64,000 nt of DNA from the NCBI GenBank assembly GCA_004794655.1, contig SMMW01000595.1, positions 484,101 to 548,100 of the forward strand, read 5' to 3'. How positions within the stretch are numbered: position 1 is the first letter of the stretch; each line of letters opens with the position of its first letter. A model generated the notes under the pieces. The model ran no database searches. It was not told the origin of the DNA and worked only from the letters and a program-made list of their open reading frames with translations. Source of the DNA: Marisa cornuarietis. Lineage: Eukaryota > Mollusca > Gastropoda > Architaenioglossa > Ampullariidae. The position numbers were made by a program, and so were the translations under genes. Shown here piece by piece: positions 39,672 through 53,000 of this stretch.

Positions 39672-41234
39672 CGTACATGCGTGCGTGCGTGTATGCGCAC
39701 ATATGTATTACTCAAGAAACAAAGGAGAAAGAACTAGATCAGATTTCACGCCGTATACACAAAATGTCCAGTGGATGGCTCCTTACGAAATCGAGTGGAA
39801 AGCACACAGGATGACCAGTGAACAGTGAACACCTGCACAAGAAGAAAGTATGCTTTATTTTTTCTGTCATCTATGTCATCGGAAACAGGTCCATGTACTT
39901 TCGTTTTGACCTCGAACGTTCGCCACCCTCAGACTGACAGCCTAACATCCAAACTAACATTGATGACTAAACAAACTTCTCTTGACTTTTTGTTCAGACT
40001 TCACACTACTCAGTGCAATTCACTAGTTCACACTCAGCCATCATGAAACGAACCACAAACATGATCTTGTCCAGCCTAATTTCGTCTGAAGCTAAGTGTT
40101 TGGGTAATTGTTGCAGGCATCACCTAGCCAAATCTCCCTCGCCAAACCAACAAGCATAGTTTTCAATCCCTTGGTGCAACCAAAGAGGATGCAGCAAACC
40201 TAAGGCTGACGAATGACCCGGATATAACTGAAGCTGGCGGAGTCGAGCGGCTAGAGTTAGTTCATTCGGGAGGGGGGGGAGGAGGGCAGATCGATCAAAT
40301 CCTCCTATCAGATTGCGCGTGGCGCGATTGCCAGGCCATGTCACCCTCGTACTACCTGAGGTTGTTGAAAGCTCTCGTTTGTTTTGGCAATCCTTTGTTT
40401 ACTCGCCTGTCCATGTTTTGTTGCAACCCTCACCAAGTGCAACAGCACCATCTTCGTGAACACGCACTCCCGTCCTCTGACCTATGCCCGTCATTAGTAG
40501 GTGTACCTTGCTTGTACGTCCATACCCTGTATCCCTAGTTTCCTTTTTCCTTATAAGACATTGGATTTAAAAGACTTGACCACACCTTGTCCGTTTCTAA
40601 AAGCACGATGTATTATAGTTGTATTTGACCTGTTATAAATAGGGCTTTACAACTCTTATGCAGAGGGTGTTAAACCATTCAGGTGCTGCACTAGGCTGTA
40701 ATGAGGATCTCGGTAAAATGATGGAAGGTTAGTCTTCATCCAACTGACTTTCGTTTCCTTTCAAGTTATGTCACCTACCTGCTTAAGGGCGAGGGGATGT
40801 GTTCCGAATGTGCATGCAGGGGAGGTGACCTTCAGTCACTTTTCGAAACTGGCGGGAGGAAATGTGATGGCTGTAACGGAAATTCTTTTTAGAAGTCGGT
40901 GAACAATGTTATATATTTCACGTTCCTAAATTATTTCAAGTCATGACATTTTAAACTGTGGCACTATGGAGACATCATAGAGTTTTGCGAGTAAATGCAG
41001 TAGTTCTTATCTCGATCGAAGACTCTATGTAAGACATGAAGCAAGAAGGACATGTGAGATCAGAGGACATGACTAGAGGACAGATAAGAAAACAAGGACA
41101 TAAGAGGAGCTAGGTGTGAGGAAAAGGGAGATACGAACCTAGAATAACAGGGGATGACGAGATGACGCAGAGGTACACAAAGATGCCAGCATCATACCTG
41201 TACTTACTCCAACTAGAGGCATCTAAAGCGCTAA
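39672..41234. other. No gene recognised
   Basis: Short open frames only. The right end borders the decayed LINE. Confidence 0.55.
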
Positions 41235-42050
41235 TAGGTTACGATGGGTGTACGCCAGGGATGGCCTCTGTCTCCAGTGCTGTTCAACATCTACCTGTAG
41301 AAAATCATGCGTGATACACTCCAGGACTATCACACCTCCATGTCCAGCGGTGGGAGGACCACTCAGTTGCCGACAACATCGATCTGATGGCGGGCAACAA
41401 CAGCGAGTTACACATCCTCACCGACAAGCTCACCACCATCGTGAGTGCTTTCGGAATGAAAATTAGCAAGGATGAGAACAATGTATTGGTGAACACCGTC
41501 TGATCTAGCAAAGCGGACATTTGACGAACGGAGTGTCATTCAAAAGACGGTAGCTTCACGGCAGACCTTCGTCTCGGGACCACAGCAGCAACGACGGCGA
41601 TGGCCAGACTCAACAAGATTTGGGACAGCAGAAGTGTCAGCTTCCGCAACAGATTTAGGTTTTACAAGTCTCCCCTTGTGGTCATCATGATGTACGGCAG
41701 CGAGTCGTAGACCTTGCTCGTGGAATTGGAGTGAAGGGTCCAGGCGTTCGAAACAAAATATTTCATGAGACCCCATCGGATCTCCTTCAGGGAGCAAAAC
41801 TCAAACAATTTCGTCCGCAGCCTAGTCATCTTAATGATCCCCAGGAGCCTCTGTTCGGCACCGTCGAGAGGTAGAAGCTAGTGTGGTTGGGTTTTATCAT
41901 CTGAGAGACTTGCTGAAGAGGTCCCCCAAGGATACATCTAAGGCGGTCGATGCTGTGGCAAACAAAAAGAAAAGCTGGGTGACGAACACGAAGGAGTAGA
42001 GCAGGTGTCTACTGAGGGATCACACGAGGGAAAGACCGGCCCCGCTGTCG
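41235..42050 (+). pseudogene. Decayed LINE reverse-transcriptase C-terminal half
   Basis: Starting at 41,242 the plus strand reads like the block GVRQGWPLSPVLFNIYL and is then interrupted by a TAG. Further pieces, in more than one frame, read SAFGMKISKDENNVLV, MAAMARLNKIWDSRS-like sequence and a run around FRPQPSHLNDPQEPLF. The order matches the palm-to-thumb part of common endonuclease/reverse-transcriptase LINEs. Several in-frame stops and frameshifts make it non-functional. The FADD active-site block is eroded. The 5' part is missing. Confidence 0.7.
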
Positions 42051-44487
42051 GTTTAAAGCAATGTAATATCTTGAAATATCTTGCTCAAAAGCTCACACAT
42101 GAAAAGGATTTCTTATAATTTCTACATATTTCATGATAAAAACCCTAAAGTTAACTGGTTTTAGTGATTATCCCCGACATGTAGCGTACAAATGCATACT
42201 ATCAGATAGTATTTATTCTGGTGTTTTATATTCATTGTATTTTTTTATTGTCATCTCCTGTACTTTTATCTTCACACCTGACTTTCTGAGAGGCTATAAA
42301 TTTCCTCTTTCTTTTCTTGACGAAAAAGGTAAACTAAAGAGTTAAGTTTTCTTATTTCAGTTGTCTTTCAAAAGAGAGATATTATTGACCAATGACGTGA
42401 GCGCTCCCAACTTTCTAGAAGCCTTGGTCTCTCCAGTTTCATTAGACTTCAATTATCGGTTTGTGGTAGAGCTAAGTGTGTACCCCAATATTTTGCCATA
42501 TAGGAGTCGTGCTCACAGGCAGTGTAAACAAACTCCAAAATCAAGCGATAAGAAAGACAGATAAATCTGCTTGGCTCCGAGTGTAATGAAAGGCAGCAAC
42601 TGTCAGAAGTGGTGGCATTAAAAGAAAAGGATCCTGAATCGAAGGTGAGCCTGGACGTGCTTCTCTCGTCCTCCCGGGTTTTCGGGGATGTTTGAATTGC
42701 CCATTCATACTCTGCAGAGGTTTTCCTATCGGAAGAACAAATGTTGAACTGTTTCAACTGCCGTCATACACGAGATGACGCTGCAAGAGCAAGATAACCT
42801 TTGACCTCTTGCTGGGTGCCCAGAGCTGGCATCGTCAGGCCTGCTTTATAAGGATGTTAGTTCACAAACAGGCGTCTCTCGACAGGTGGGGCCTTATGTA
42901 CATCCACTAAGAGTTCTCACTCACCAAGCTTACAAAAGAACTGATTTTCTCTCTCTCTCTCTCTCTCTCCCGTGTAGTAGACTTTTTACTCAGATTAAGA
43001 CAACTAGTATCTGGTAAAGAGTTCAGCGAAGGGGAAAAAAAACACTTGTTTGCGGTCTGTTTGAACTACAAGAATAGCCTTTCCTTTCCTCCCCTTTAGT
43101 ATCGATAATTAGACCTCTTCACACGGCCAACCATGCACTGGCCAGCTATTACAGGAAAGTTAACAGCGGGATATAAATACATAAACTCTTATGACCACTT
43201 CGACCGTACTTTGACAAGATGATTGTTGACTTTCCTGTTTCCTTTATGTACACATGTTTCAACTAGAACAAGTTCAATGTTCCACGATAATTTTTGTTTT
43301 TTTTTATTCATAATTACTCGTTTCCCTTTGATAGTGTCCCTGTTAAAGTGGCTACAATACTCTGTTTACTCTTGCGGTTCTATAGTTGACCATTTTTCTC
43401 CGATATAAGGTGTATTTTTCTATGGTGTTGGGGGGGGGGTTCTCTTATGTTGCGGACTCTAGTAAGCCTTTAAATCCATACCTGTTCCCTACACCATAAT
43501 TTTTGACAGGACGAAACAGATTTCGTTCAAGCAATATCTGAAAAATTGTTGCACAATCGAAGGAATTGGCAGGAAGGATGAATTGATACCCTGATACCCT
43601 AGTGCCTCGGCGGCAAATTCCTTCTGGCTGAGAGTCATAAACAGAAGGCGTTATACATCTTGTGTGAGTGGGGAAGTGTAATTCAAACTGCCGAGAACCG
43701 TGTGCAGCCTGGTGCTTCAAATCTATCACTTGTCTGGAGAATGACAATTTATTTCTTTGCTGGGCCTGGCATGAAGAATGGTTCAATGTCGCGCGTGAGA
43801 AACTTTCGTAAACCTGAATATAATTAGCCCGACTTGTGGTGAAATCTGGGTTCAGAAGCTGGTCCTTCGTGGCTTTCACGCTCCATCGTAACCCTGCTCG
43901 CACTTCTTCACGCCCACTTAAAACAAATAGTTCTCCACTGCACGCGGTGTAACCGCTTCATTAATGCTCGTACTAATTGCTGATCCTAAATCACTTTGCG
44001 GTTCTAGTTCCACATAAAAGGTGATTACCTATAAGATGGCGGTGTGTGCGTGTTCACCTTTAGGTGTTTGCGTGCGTGTAACTCGGTAACTAACCTAATC
44101 TCCTGCTTAATTCGGCGATTCGTTAGTTAGAATTGTGTTATTTTTATGTCATGCTGAGTAGAATGGAGAAAGAGAAGAGAGGAATGGAAACTCGGTTCTT
44201 GGTTTCCAAATTTTCGCACCGTCCGAACTATTTTTTCAACGGGGTGTCGGACAGTGATGTTTGGCCCTACCTCGATTGTAGTTTTTCTTGCGTGTGAGTA
44301 AAGCTTGCAACGCGAGCTAAAATGTGAAATGTGAGGCAACCATTTGCATAACAAATGTATAAAATATAGTTAATATTCTACTGGTCAACGACCGTTACAA
44401 TAATTTGTTAGGGGCAGCAGTGGTGGAGAGACACAACGAGAGACAGGCTCATAAGCAGAAGGCAAACGGATAGAGTGTCCGTCAGAA

Positions 44488-44489
<2 letters not shown>
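42051..44489. other. No gene recognised
   Basis: A 152-codon minus frame (43903-43445) is the longest open stretch. It has no recognisable domain and no supported exon structure. A G-run lies near 43,428. Confidence 0.5.
42948..42970. repeat. (CT)n microsatellite
   Basis: A CT run of about 23 bp. Confidence 0.95.

Positions 44490-44577
<88 letters not shown>
44490..44577. repeat. (AC)44 microsatellite
   Basis: An uninterrupted run of about 88 bp, the longest dinucleotide run in the window. Confidence 0.98.
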
Positions 44578-44579
<2 letters not shown>

Positions 44580-44714
44580 TAGAGTCAGTAGTCGTTTGTA
44601 TGCATAATGAGTCTCAACACTTAGCGAAAACCAGCTTGACACCGAGAAAAAAAATTTACGAATGGTAGGGGAGAGAGGCAGCTCGAGCAGTGTATCAAGG
44701 ATAAAAGACTCGAA

Positions 44715-44756
44715 TATAGTATAATAGTATAATAGTATAATAGTATAATAGTATAA
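44715..44756. repeat. (AGTATAAT)5 repeat
   Basis: Five tandem 8-bp units. Confidence 0.9.
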
Positions 44757-44989
44757 AGGGTAAATGACCCAAGCACTATATCAATGAAAGCTGCAGTCAT
44801 TGGAGCTCGTCCAAGCACTTTGGCTCACATCGTTCAGTCCGATTTAGTCCCACTCATCCACAGGTCGAAGCTGGTGTTCGCGCAGTCTGCTCGCTTTACT
44901 TTCCAGTCACGTGGTTTTGTTACCTGACGATAATAGTTCTTGCTCAGAGACCAGCTTCCGGACGTTTATGTTCACCCGGTCCACGGCTG

Positions 44990-45100
44990 TTCAGTAGGCC
45001 GGTCCCGCGGTAAAAAGGACTGCTCGAGAAGCACCGTCCCGCGGGACGGTGCGACCGGACCGCGGCTCTGTGCTTCTCGAGTAGCGCTGACCTACTTTAG
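44990..45100. repeat. Nested GC-rich palindromes
   Basis: A perfect 22-bp palindrome lies at 45031-45052 (half-site GCACCGTCCCG). An alternative, larger hairpin pairs CTGCTCGAGAAGCAC (45020-45034) with the reverse complement of 45070-45084, 14 of 15 bases. Weaker outer pairing (agtaggcc with gacctact) extends the structure. The segment is much more CpG-rich than its surroundings. Confidence 0.85.
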
Positions 45101-45394
45101 GCCCACTCTGCCCTCACGTGACATGCAAATGTGGGGGTGAAGCCAAGTAAAACGAAGAATAGCTCGAGCGATATTTTGGTAGTAACACATATATACGACT
45201 CATGCACTAATCATGATACTAGTAAGATATACTACGTTGTATTTTACCTTTACCTTTATTTTACTTTCTTATGTATTTTAAGTGCAGGTGCTACTATATA
45301 CGGTGGTTTCGTATATACATTATACTCAGCTTGCTTGAATAGGGCTACCGGTCGATTCGATCATTAGACGACTCGACCAAATCACAAAGACGAT

Positions 45395-45770
45395 TCAACC
45401 TTGATGATGATGATGATGATGTCCATTTGTAATGCGCAGGTATCCATTCAGAAGAATGCTCATTGCGCAGCAAAAACAAAAATATAAAGAAATAGAATAA
45501 AAAAATAGATAATTCACAAGGAAAGTAAAAAATAAAGACAGAAGTGTTGCTTGATTATTTAAGTTTATGTCCGTCTTAAATAAACAGATGGGTCTTCAGT
45601 CATTTTCGAAACGTGGTTGGTGAGGTGATGGTGGACAATGACGATGGCAGACCATTCCACAATTTAGGTGCCGCGGTAAGGAAGGAAGAACTACCTCTTG
45701 TAAATAGTCAGGAGCAGTTTTAAACATGCAGGACTGTGCAATCGAAAGCACTTTTGTGATCAAAACCTTA
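45395..45770 (-). pseudogene. CR1/L2-like LINE 3' end with ATC tail
   Basis: The minus strand reads FKTAPDYLQEVV, then after a frame change AAPKLWNGLPSSLSTI, then a stop and LKTHLFI. This is the same C-terminal thumb region as the copy at 8.3-8.9 kb, but from another family. Its 3' UTR ends with ggatacctgcgcattacaaa and then an ATC run (45421-45402). A second 3' end of this family lies at 5.30-5.43 kb on the plus strand. Confidence 0.75.
45402..45421. repeat. (GAT)n tail
   Basis: This short run is the 3' tail of the minus-strand LINE copy at 45.4-45.8 kb. Confidence 0.9.
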
Positions 45771-47059
45771 TCAACAAATTGACGCGATCGATCATTGCTG
45801 CATTGATAAAGGTATTAAAAATATGGGGACATTAGCATGCAACGTTGGTCGTTGTCATTTTTTAAATGAACCTTATCGTTTTTGAGTATGTTGAGCATGT
45901 TTGGCAAACCCTTTGGATATACTGGAATAGACTCGATAGTGGTCGAGTCGACCAACAACCCCCCCCCCTCCCCGCAGCTGCGAAGAGCTGGTTTAAGGGA
46001 GGTATTTTTCACCAAACTAAATTTTAGGACATTTGCCAAAGAATAAACAATCATAACAATAATAGAAAACAAATCAAAATGAAAATTATAGCATTTATTT
46101 GTATTAGTTTAGTTTTCAGTTTTCAATTAGGGCCTATGTTTTAAATATCTTCTATTTTATTGGTATTTAATGAAATTTTAAAGCTTTTATTTTTAATTCT
46201 AAATATTTTTGCGGAACAGCTTTGTTATAGGGGGTAAAACATGGCATCCATAACAAATGGCTCGCGGCATTATCGTCTGCTCTCTCCACTCAATTGCCCA
46301 ATTGTACCTAATAAACTAACCCTACCCTAACCCTAACCCAAACCCTAACCAAAACCCTAACCCCAAATCTCTGAAAAAAATAACATAGACCAGCCTATGA
46401 CGTCACATTACCCCTTATAAGAAAGTTCTGCCTATTTTTGCTTTTGCTTATGAATCTCTTAGATAGAAATATGCAACTTGTAAGTAATCATCTTGAGAAT
46501 ATCGGACCCCTAGGATGCTCAAGGGGGGGGGGCTATTTTAGAAATAATTACTAAATAGTTTACTCGCGTCCTCACTATTTCAGTCGTTATTATTATTATC
46601 TCACCATCTTAATATACAAATTTTGTGTTTAATCTACCCTCAAAACCCGTGCGGTCAAATTTATGCAGCACGTGTAGTTTATTCCGTCGTTTGCTTGCAA
46701 TGTTTCTGGGGAGACGACGACGTCACGAACATTATCTTACATCGTCTGCTGCTATGTATTATTTTTAAAAAAGCCCTTGTACGTAACAGAACGTTGCAAT
46801 AGAGAATAAAACAGTTGCAATTGCTTGGAAACATCATTTGATTGTATTTTACTCCAAACAGATTTTTTTCTTAGGCTTGACGTTACTGTCTACAGAGCTA
46901 CACCAGAAGGACGGTCACTCGCCCGTCGCCCGTTAATTTGTTCGCTTTCTCGAAAGAGTGAAAAAAGGAAAATCGCGGCTCTAATTCGTATCACGTTGCA
47001 TTTTCATTTGAGTAAATTGTTCAGCACACTTCTCATACGTACTACGTGGAATTATAAAT
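45771..47059. other. Upstream region of the KDZ-type gene
   Basis: AT-rich sequence with the telomere-like tract and a G-run near 46,525. The promoter and 5' end of the KDZ-type gene should lie here. A tataaat directly before the start codon is too close to serve as its TATA box. No terminal inverted repeat was found. Confidence 0.5.
46316..46366 (-). repeat. Short interstitial telomere-like tract (CCCTAA variants)
   Basis: About 50 bp of ctaaccctaccctaacccta-type sequence with variants (cccaaa, ccaaaa). On the minus strand this is TTAGGG, the common metazoan telomere repeat. It lies about 700 bp upstream of the KDZ-type gene. It may mark repair with telomeric DNA or be part of a repeat element. 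Confidence 0.8.
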
Positions 47060-50000
47060 ATGCCAGGTCGAAAAAAATCAGCTAGTACTATTATTGTAAA
47101 GAATGAAAAGGGACAGACAGTGAGACGTAAGGTGCGATTTACTGCGCAGCAGATAGCGGATTTTATCAAAGGTAGCAAAGAATCTCCATTAAACCAGCCT
47201 CAGGAGCAGCCAGAAAATAACCAGATTTTACAAGCAGAAACTGGTATGTAGATATTCTTTCCTTTTTCATGTTTCGGTAATGAGAATAGTAACAGATACT
47301 TTATTTAGCACATGTTATACAGAATGAGAATGAATCATTCTAAGCAAAACTAGTCATTCTAGTAGCAATAACCAAATGCATAATTCTTGGACCAAATGAG
47401 CAAAAGCTTTGGCATTAAACTAACCAACAGCAAGGCAAAACAATAAAGCGTGAATGACTGGCTCAAAAGGTTGATGTATCATAATAACAAGCATGAAAGA
47501 AAACAATCAGAAATAAGTGGTTCCATGATTTAATTTGTTTTCTGTATTATTGTTTTCCATGTTATCTAACATCATTCACTGAAATGCACCATTGTTTTTA
47601 TCTTACATGAACTTATCAATATTCTAGTTTTAATTATACAATGCTAATAACCATTTTGTGTCATCAATTCAACCAGTACCCCTTTGCTTACACTGCATTT
47701 TTTCAGTGTTAGTAGATACACCACCTATAACCGAAGACAGCAGCCACAAAAAGAGAAAGATCTGTGAATCTGAAGTGTGGCAGCAAATACGAGAGGAAAT
47801 GATTCGTCATCGAATCGAAAGTTTTAGTCCTGCAGGAAATCAGTGTTCCTTTTGCAGCAGTGACATTGTTGACATTATCTGGTGTCCTGATTGTGGACCG
47901 AATAGTCTGTACTGCCTAAACTGCAATGAAAAGATTCACCATGTAGTGCAGTATCACCAATCTTTTATCTGGAAAAATGTAAGTACTGAATGAGTGTCTT
48001 TGTAAGTGCACATTTATTTCATTATTAATATGTGCCTTGAGATGTAAGGATGAATGTTTCAAATAATATTATAATTATGAATCTAAGTGTCATCAGTTCC
48101 TATGGTAAAGCAATGAAAAGGATTAATGCACATTTATTAGTGGTATCCTGATGTATTTGTAAGTTGTGCTTAATTTATGAGTTGCTTATGCATGATTTTT
48201 ACAGGATGTCTCCTTCTTTGTGCCTGTCTTTCGAGAGGCATCCCTTGCACAAGAACATGACTGTGATACAAAATATTGCAGAAAAATAACAGTTTTTGAT
48301 GCATTAGGTCAGTAAATTTGTGGTATTACTGGTATATATGTATTATTAGTGGTATTGTTAATACAATAATTAAAAAAATTCAGCAATTGAACCATTTGTG
48401 ATATAATACAATTTTCTTTACATTGCTAGTATCACTGTTTTAAATTTAGCAATACAGCCACTTTTTTATTTGATTTAACTAAATTTAATGGTGAGAGTTT
48501 TGTGAATGCCTCATATCTAATGCGCATAGGTAAATATGGCTGTGCCAGTGCCTTCCCCCAAAAGGCGCTATTTATTAGCTTTAGTCATATTGTGGTTTTT
48601 TTTCTGAAACCCACAAAACCCACAAAAACAATATGAGGAAAGAATTTCATTTTAATAATTTCATTTTAATAATTTCAAAAGTCACTAAGGTTAACTGTCT
48701 TTGCATTTGTTTGTATTATGTATATTATTATGTTATGATGTATGAGATAATAATGGATTGTAAAATAATATTGTGCATGAAAGTAAAAGAAAATTAAGAA
48801 CTGTGAAATGTTGTGGTAAGAGTGCTTGTCAATCTTCATGGTCATTAAGAAGTGTGATCTGTGTTACACTGATATAGGAAGGCATCACATTGTAGCAGCA
48901 AATTTTTGTAGCTGCGAATCAGAAGCAGTCACTCTAATACGACAGGGTCTGTGGCCAGCAACACCATCAAATCCACAGACAGCCTTCAGCATTACATTGA
49001 TGGAAACATGTAGAGTGCTGCAACTGGAAGGACATTTATCCCTCCAGAAGTTCTGTAACGCTGTAACAAAGAGGATAACTTTTATGCCATACCCGACGAA
49101 CAGCACAAACTTGTACAATGCACTTGGTAAACCTAGACTTTAATTATTGGTCACATATTCAGAAAAGACCTCTTAACATTAAACTCTGTATTACTTTGTG
49201 TTACTGTAAAGCAAATGAACCAGAAGGAATTCCAAATAAATATAAATTGAACAGTAGGAGAAGCAACAAAAACAAAAAACAAACAAAAATTAGATGACAG
49301 AAAGAAAATAAGAACACTGTTGAATTTTCCTTATTTGTTGAAAGCTCTTTCATTGTAATAAATGCATTTATCAAGTACATTGGGAACATAATTCATAAGA
49401 AATGCCAAATTAGATTTATTTGAATATCTGTCATATTCTCTGTATCAATTTTATAAAAATATGCTTTGTTTTAGGAAATACATTATTAGAATTCCACCAT
49501 CATCAGGTGTCATGCCTAGAGATAGCTCAAGCCCCAGACATTGTGGGCAAGAACTGCCCTGTGTGCATGATGGTATGTTGCACCATTTAAAAAAAAAGTG
49601 CATTGCTTGATCTCAGTTACCATGCTGAATATCTTAGAATTAAAATGTAATTTAAATTGTACCTCTTGGATTATTGCTTTTAACATTTTTTTATTTGTCT
49701 TTAGTTTAAGAATAAAAGTAATATTATCCATTAATAAAAACAATCATCAATACATAAACATAGACGAATGCGTTCATAAAGTTAATCAGCTTTTTATAGA
49801 AAACATCTTTAAAATGTTAAAAATAAATTATGTGCTTCTTTAGTTCTGTTACTTTGTTGGATCACCCCTATCAATTAACTGTTGGTGTTAAGTAAAAAAT
49901 TATTATAAAGTTATCAATAAAATGTACCACTTAAATATTTACTTCTGTCATATTTTCTTATAGGATAAGGTGATCCAACACGTTATGTTACATAATGATA

Positions 50001-53000
50001 TATATATATATACATGTAGTACAAAATGTACCATTAGAAAAAAACTGAACATAATGTGCACATTTGAGAATTTGTCAGCTATGTAACCTACCTTGATATT
50101 AACGTATCTTGTTCTTTATCTTTAAAATGTACTTTTTCTCATTTTCTTTATTAGAAGCCAGAGAGAGCTGTCATCTCTATGGATGCCAATTTTGGTCTTG
50201 TGCATAAAATGCACTCGGGATCTGGTCCAGGGCTTGAGCATGCCAGATTTAATTTGTTTTGTCCAGACAAGGAGGTGAAGAGTTTTGTAAACGCTCACTA
50301 TGACGCGACATCAAAATCAAAGAACAATTCCTCTGTGAGTAGTATCACCTGAACTTGAATGTTGAGAAATGCATATAATATATTATAAAATTCTAGTACA
50401 AATTTAAAATATCTATACATATTTAATATAGATATATTTGTGGGATTTTCAGATGTATTGTCATACCATTACAGTGATTCTAATCTGTAACATACAGTGA
50501 AATATCCAAGTATGATGCACAATCAAAGAATAAAAATGAAAATAAATGTGATACTTTCCAGGACTGCTCAAACTTCCAAGCAGGTAATGTGGTACGGAGT
50601 AAAAATAGGAGTGCAAGACTTGACATTAAAGGAGTGTTTGGAGCGATCTGTCATCATGGCTTCCCTGTCCACATTCTGAATATGCAGCATGGAGAAAGGT
50701 AGTAAATTTATAAAGTGTAGCTGTGGATATATCAGTATGAGTTGTGTGATAATATAGAAGTAATGCTTGATACAACACTAAAACAAAAAGTTCTCAATTA
50801 CAGATTTGGATATCCTGTGTACATTTTGAAAAAGATAGCTGCAGGTCAAGCTGGAACAATGCATACAAAGCAAACTGTTATGTATGATGTTGCATGTAGA
50901 CTGGATTCCCACTTGAAGGTATGTAATGCATGAAGATAGTCTGAAGCATGACGTGAGTGGCTTTTTGCCAGAAGCCACACATTTTTATTTCTAATTAGTG
51001 TCATGGTGTTAGTGGGATACAGTTATAAATAAAATTCACTATTTTTTCTGAGTGACATTAAACAGAGATGACTGATTTGCATGTGATGTGTACTCAGGCC
51101 ATATTCTTTGCTGCCTGTTTCCACGTATCAAGACAATGCTGGTCACATATCACATTAATTGAAACTTTGCTGTAGAATGTGTCTACCTGAGCTTTGAGTG
51201 TCATCTGTCATTAATTTTGTTGATATTTCTTTTTTGTATTACTGTCTTCTTATTTTATTCAACAGAGACACTCACAACTGACCGAGCAGTTGAATGATAA
51301 AGTCAGACTGGTTGTGCCTATATTTCACAGCTTTGCACATAATGCTAAATGCCAAGTAAGTTTTCTTGAGCTTAGAGTGTTCTCAGTAGTGTGCCATCCT
51401 GGCTTCATGATTCATTTTAATTACCTTTGTTTCCTAAGTTATTTTTAGAGGACTACTAATTTATAGAATGAATGCAAAAATGAAAAAAGAAATTGTTTAA
51501 ATTTGCTTTAAAATTAAAAAGTGGAGGAATTTTGTTTGATCAGATATGTGGGAAAACTTCATCTTTTCAATATCTCACCAGAAAAAGTAACTTAAATTTG
51601 AATATTACTATTGCTGTTGTAGATGACATATGGTCAGCGCTATTCAGAGGGCACAGCATTAATTGACGGAGAAGGAATGGAACGTTTATGGTCTTACCTG
51701 AGGAAATTCTCCTGCACCAAGGAAATGACACTGCCGAACAGACAGGATCTCCTGAGCAGTGCCCTGTTGCATTATGCGCGGAGAAATTTCTCTTCGATTG
51801 GTAATGTTCTCTCACTAGTTATGTTTCAACGTGGAAAATGGGATGTAGCCATGGTGGGAGAAAGCAATTATGGTGGAAATGATTGATAAGCATTTGTCTA
51901 AACATTTTCTATTTAATACATGTTTTTACTGGAATGCATGGAGCTTGTACCCTACTTTATTTATAGCAGAAGTATTTGAGTGCATATTCCACATAATTTT
52001 ACTTGGTCTTTTTCTTGTGTGTGTGTATTTCTTTTCTGTTAGCTGAGACATTGGGTGCAAGACTTAAAAAGGCAAGAGAAATTCAGTTTAAAGTCAAGGC
52101 GATTATCCAAGACGCTGAAAGGAAGTGTAAGTGATTTTTTTTTAGTTCAGTAAGGACAACAATTCATTTTGTCAGATTTACATCTTTTCCATTCATTCCA
52201 CAATTTGGTCATTTACAGCAAACATAGGCTATGTGTTACATGTGGCCTGAAAAGCACAAAAAATTACAGGCAGTTTTAGCTTATTAATGTTGCTTCCTTG
52301 AATATTAAATACAGGTGGGGGCTTTTTTTTGTTTTGTTTTTTCAGATGAGGGAACTGCAGAAACATGGCTCCATATCTTACGACAGATTTTAGTGACTGC
52401 CAGTTCTGAGAATGGTATGCATGAAACTGCACATCATAACTACACAGTTATATAATAAACTTCTAAACTATGCAGACAGATATGTAGACATGCAGGGTGT
52501 TCGTGTAAACATAACTGTGTTTCAAGACATCTGTGATAGGAAATTGGCTGTAATGTAAACATGGCTGTTTCAAGACATATCTAAAACAGGAGATTGGATG
52601 CTTTCACATCTCCACATCTTTTTGCACATACCCATTGCATTAGGAAGACACATTAGAAGGTTATTGTTTTAGTGAATGATTTTACCAAAATATCAAAAAA
52701 TAATCCCTTTAGAATTTACTTTTCCTTTGGTCTATTAAAGATGAAGCAGTTAGGCAACCATAACAAGTTATTAATTTGCTCTGTTGTAGGGCTTTCAGCA
52801 AATGACGCATTAATGGAAAAAGGCAAAACACTGTCAACAGAACGCCAACAGCTATCGACACTTATGAAACGCTATGCTGGTTTGTAATTAATTATTATTG
52901 ATACTATTAGGCTCTAGGTTATTCAGACTATAACAGAATTTGCTGTAGTGATGTTACATATGGCTGTTATCTAAAATGGGAGATATACTGCATTTTATGT

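Noticed and set aside
43445..43903. 152-codon minus-strand open frame
   Set aside because: It has no family resemblance, no supported splicing and no conserved motif. Its length is within chance for this window.
48826..48877. Upstream extension of exon 4 of the KDZ-type gene
   Set aside because: The frame is open further upstream, but only the acceptor at 48876-48877 matches the phase left by exon 3 and keeps the GRHHIV junction. The missing pyrimidine tract remains a concern.
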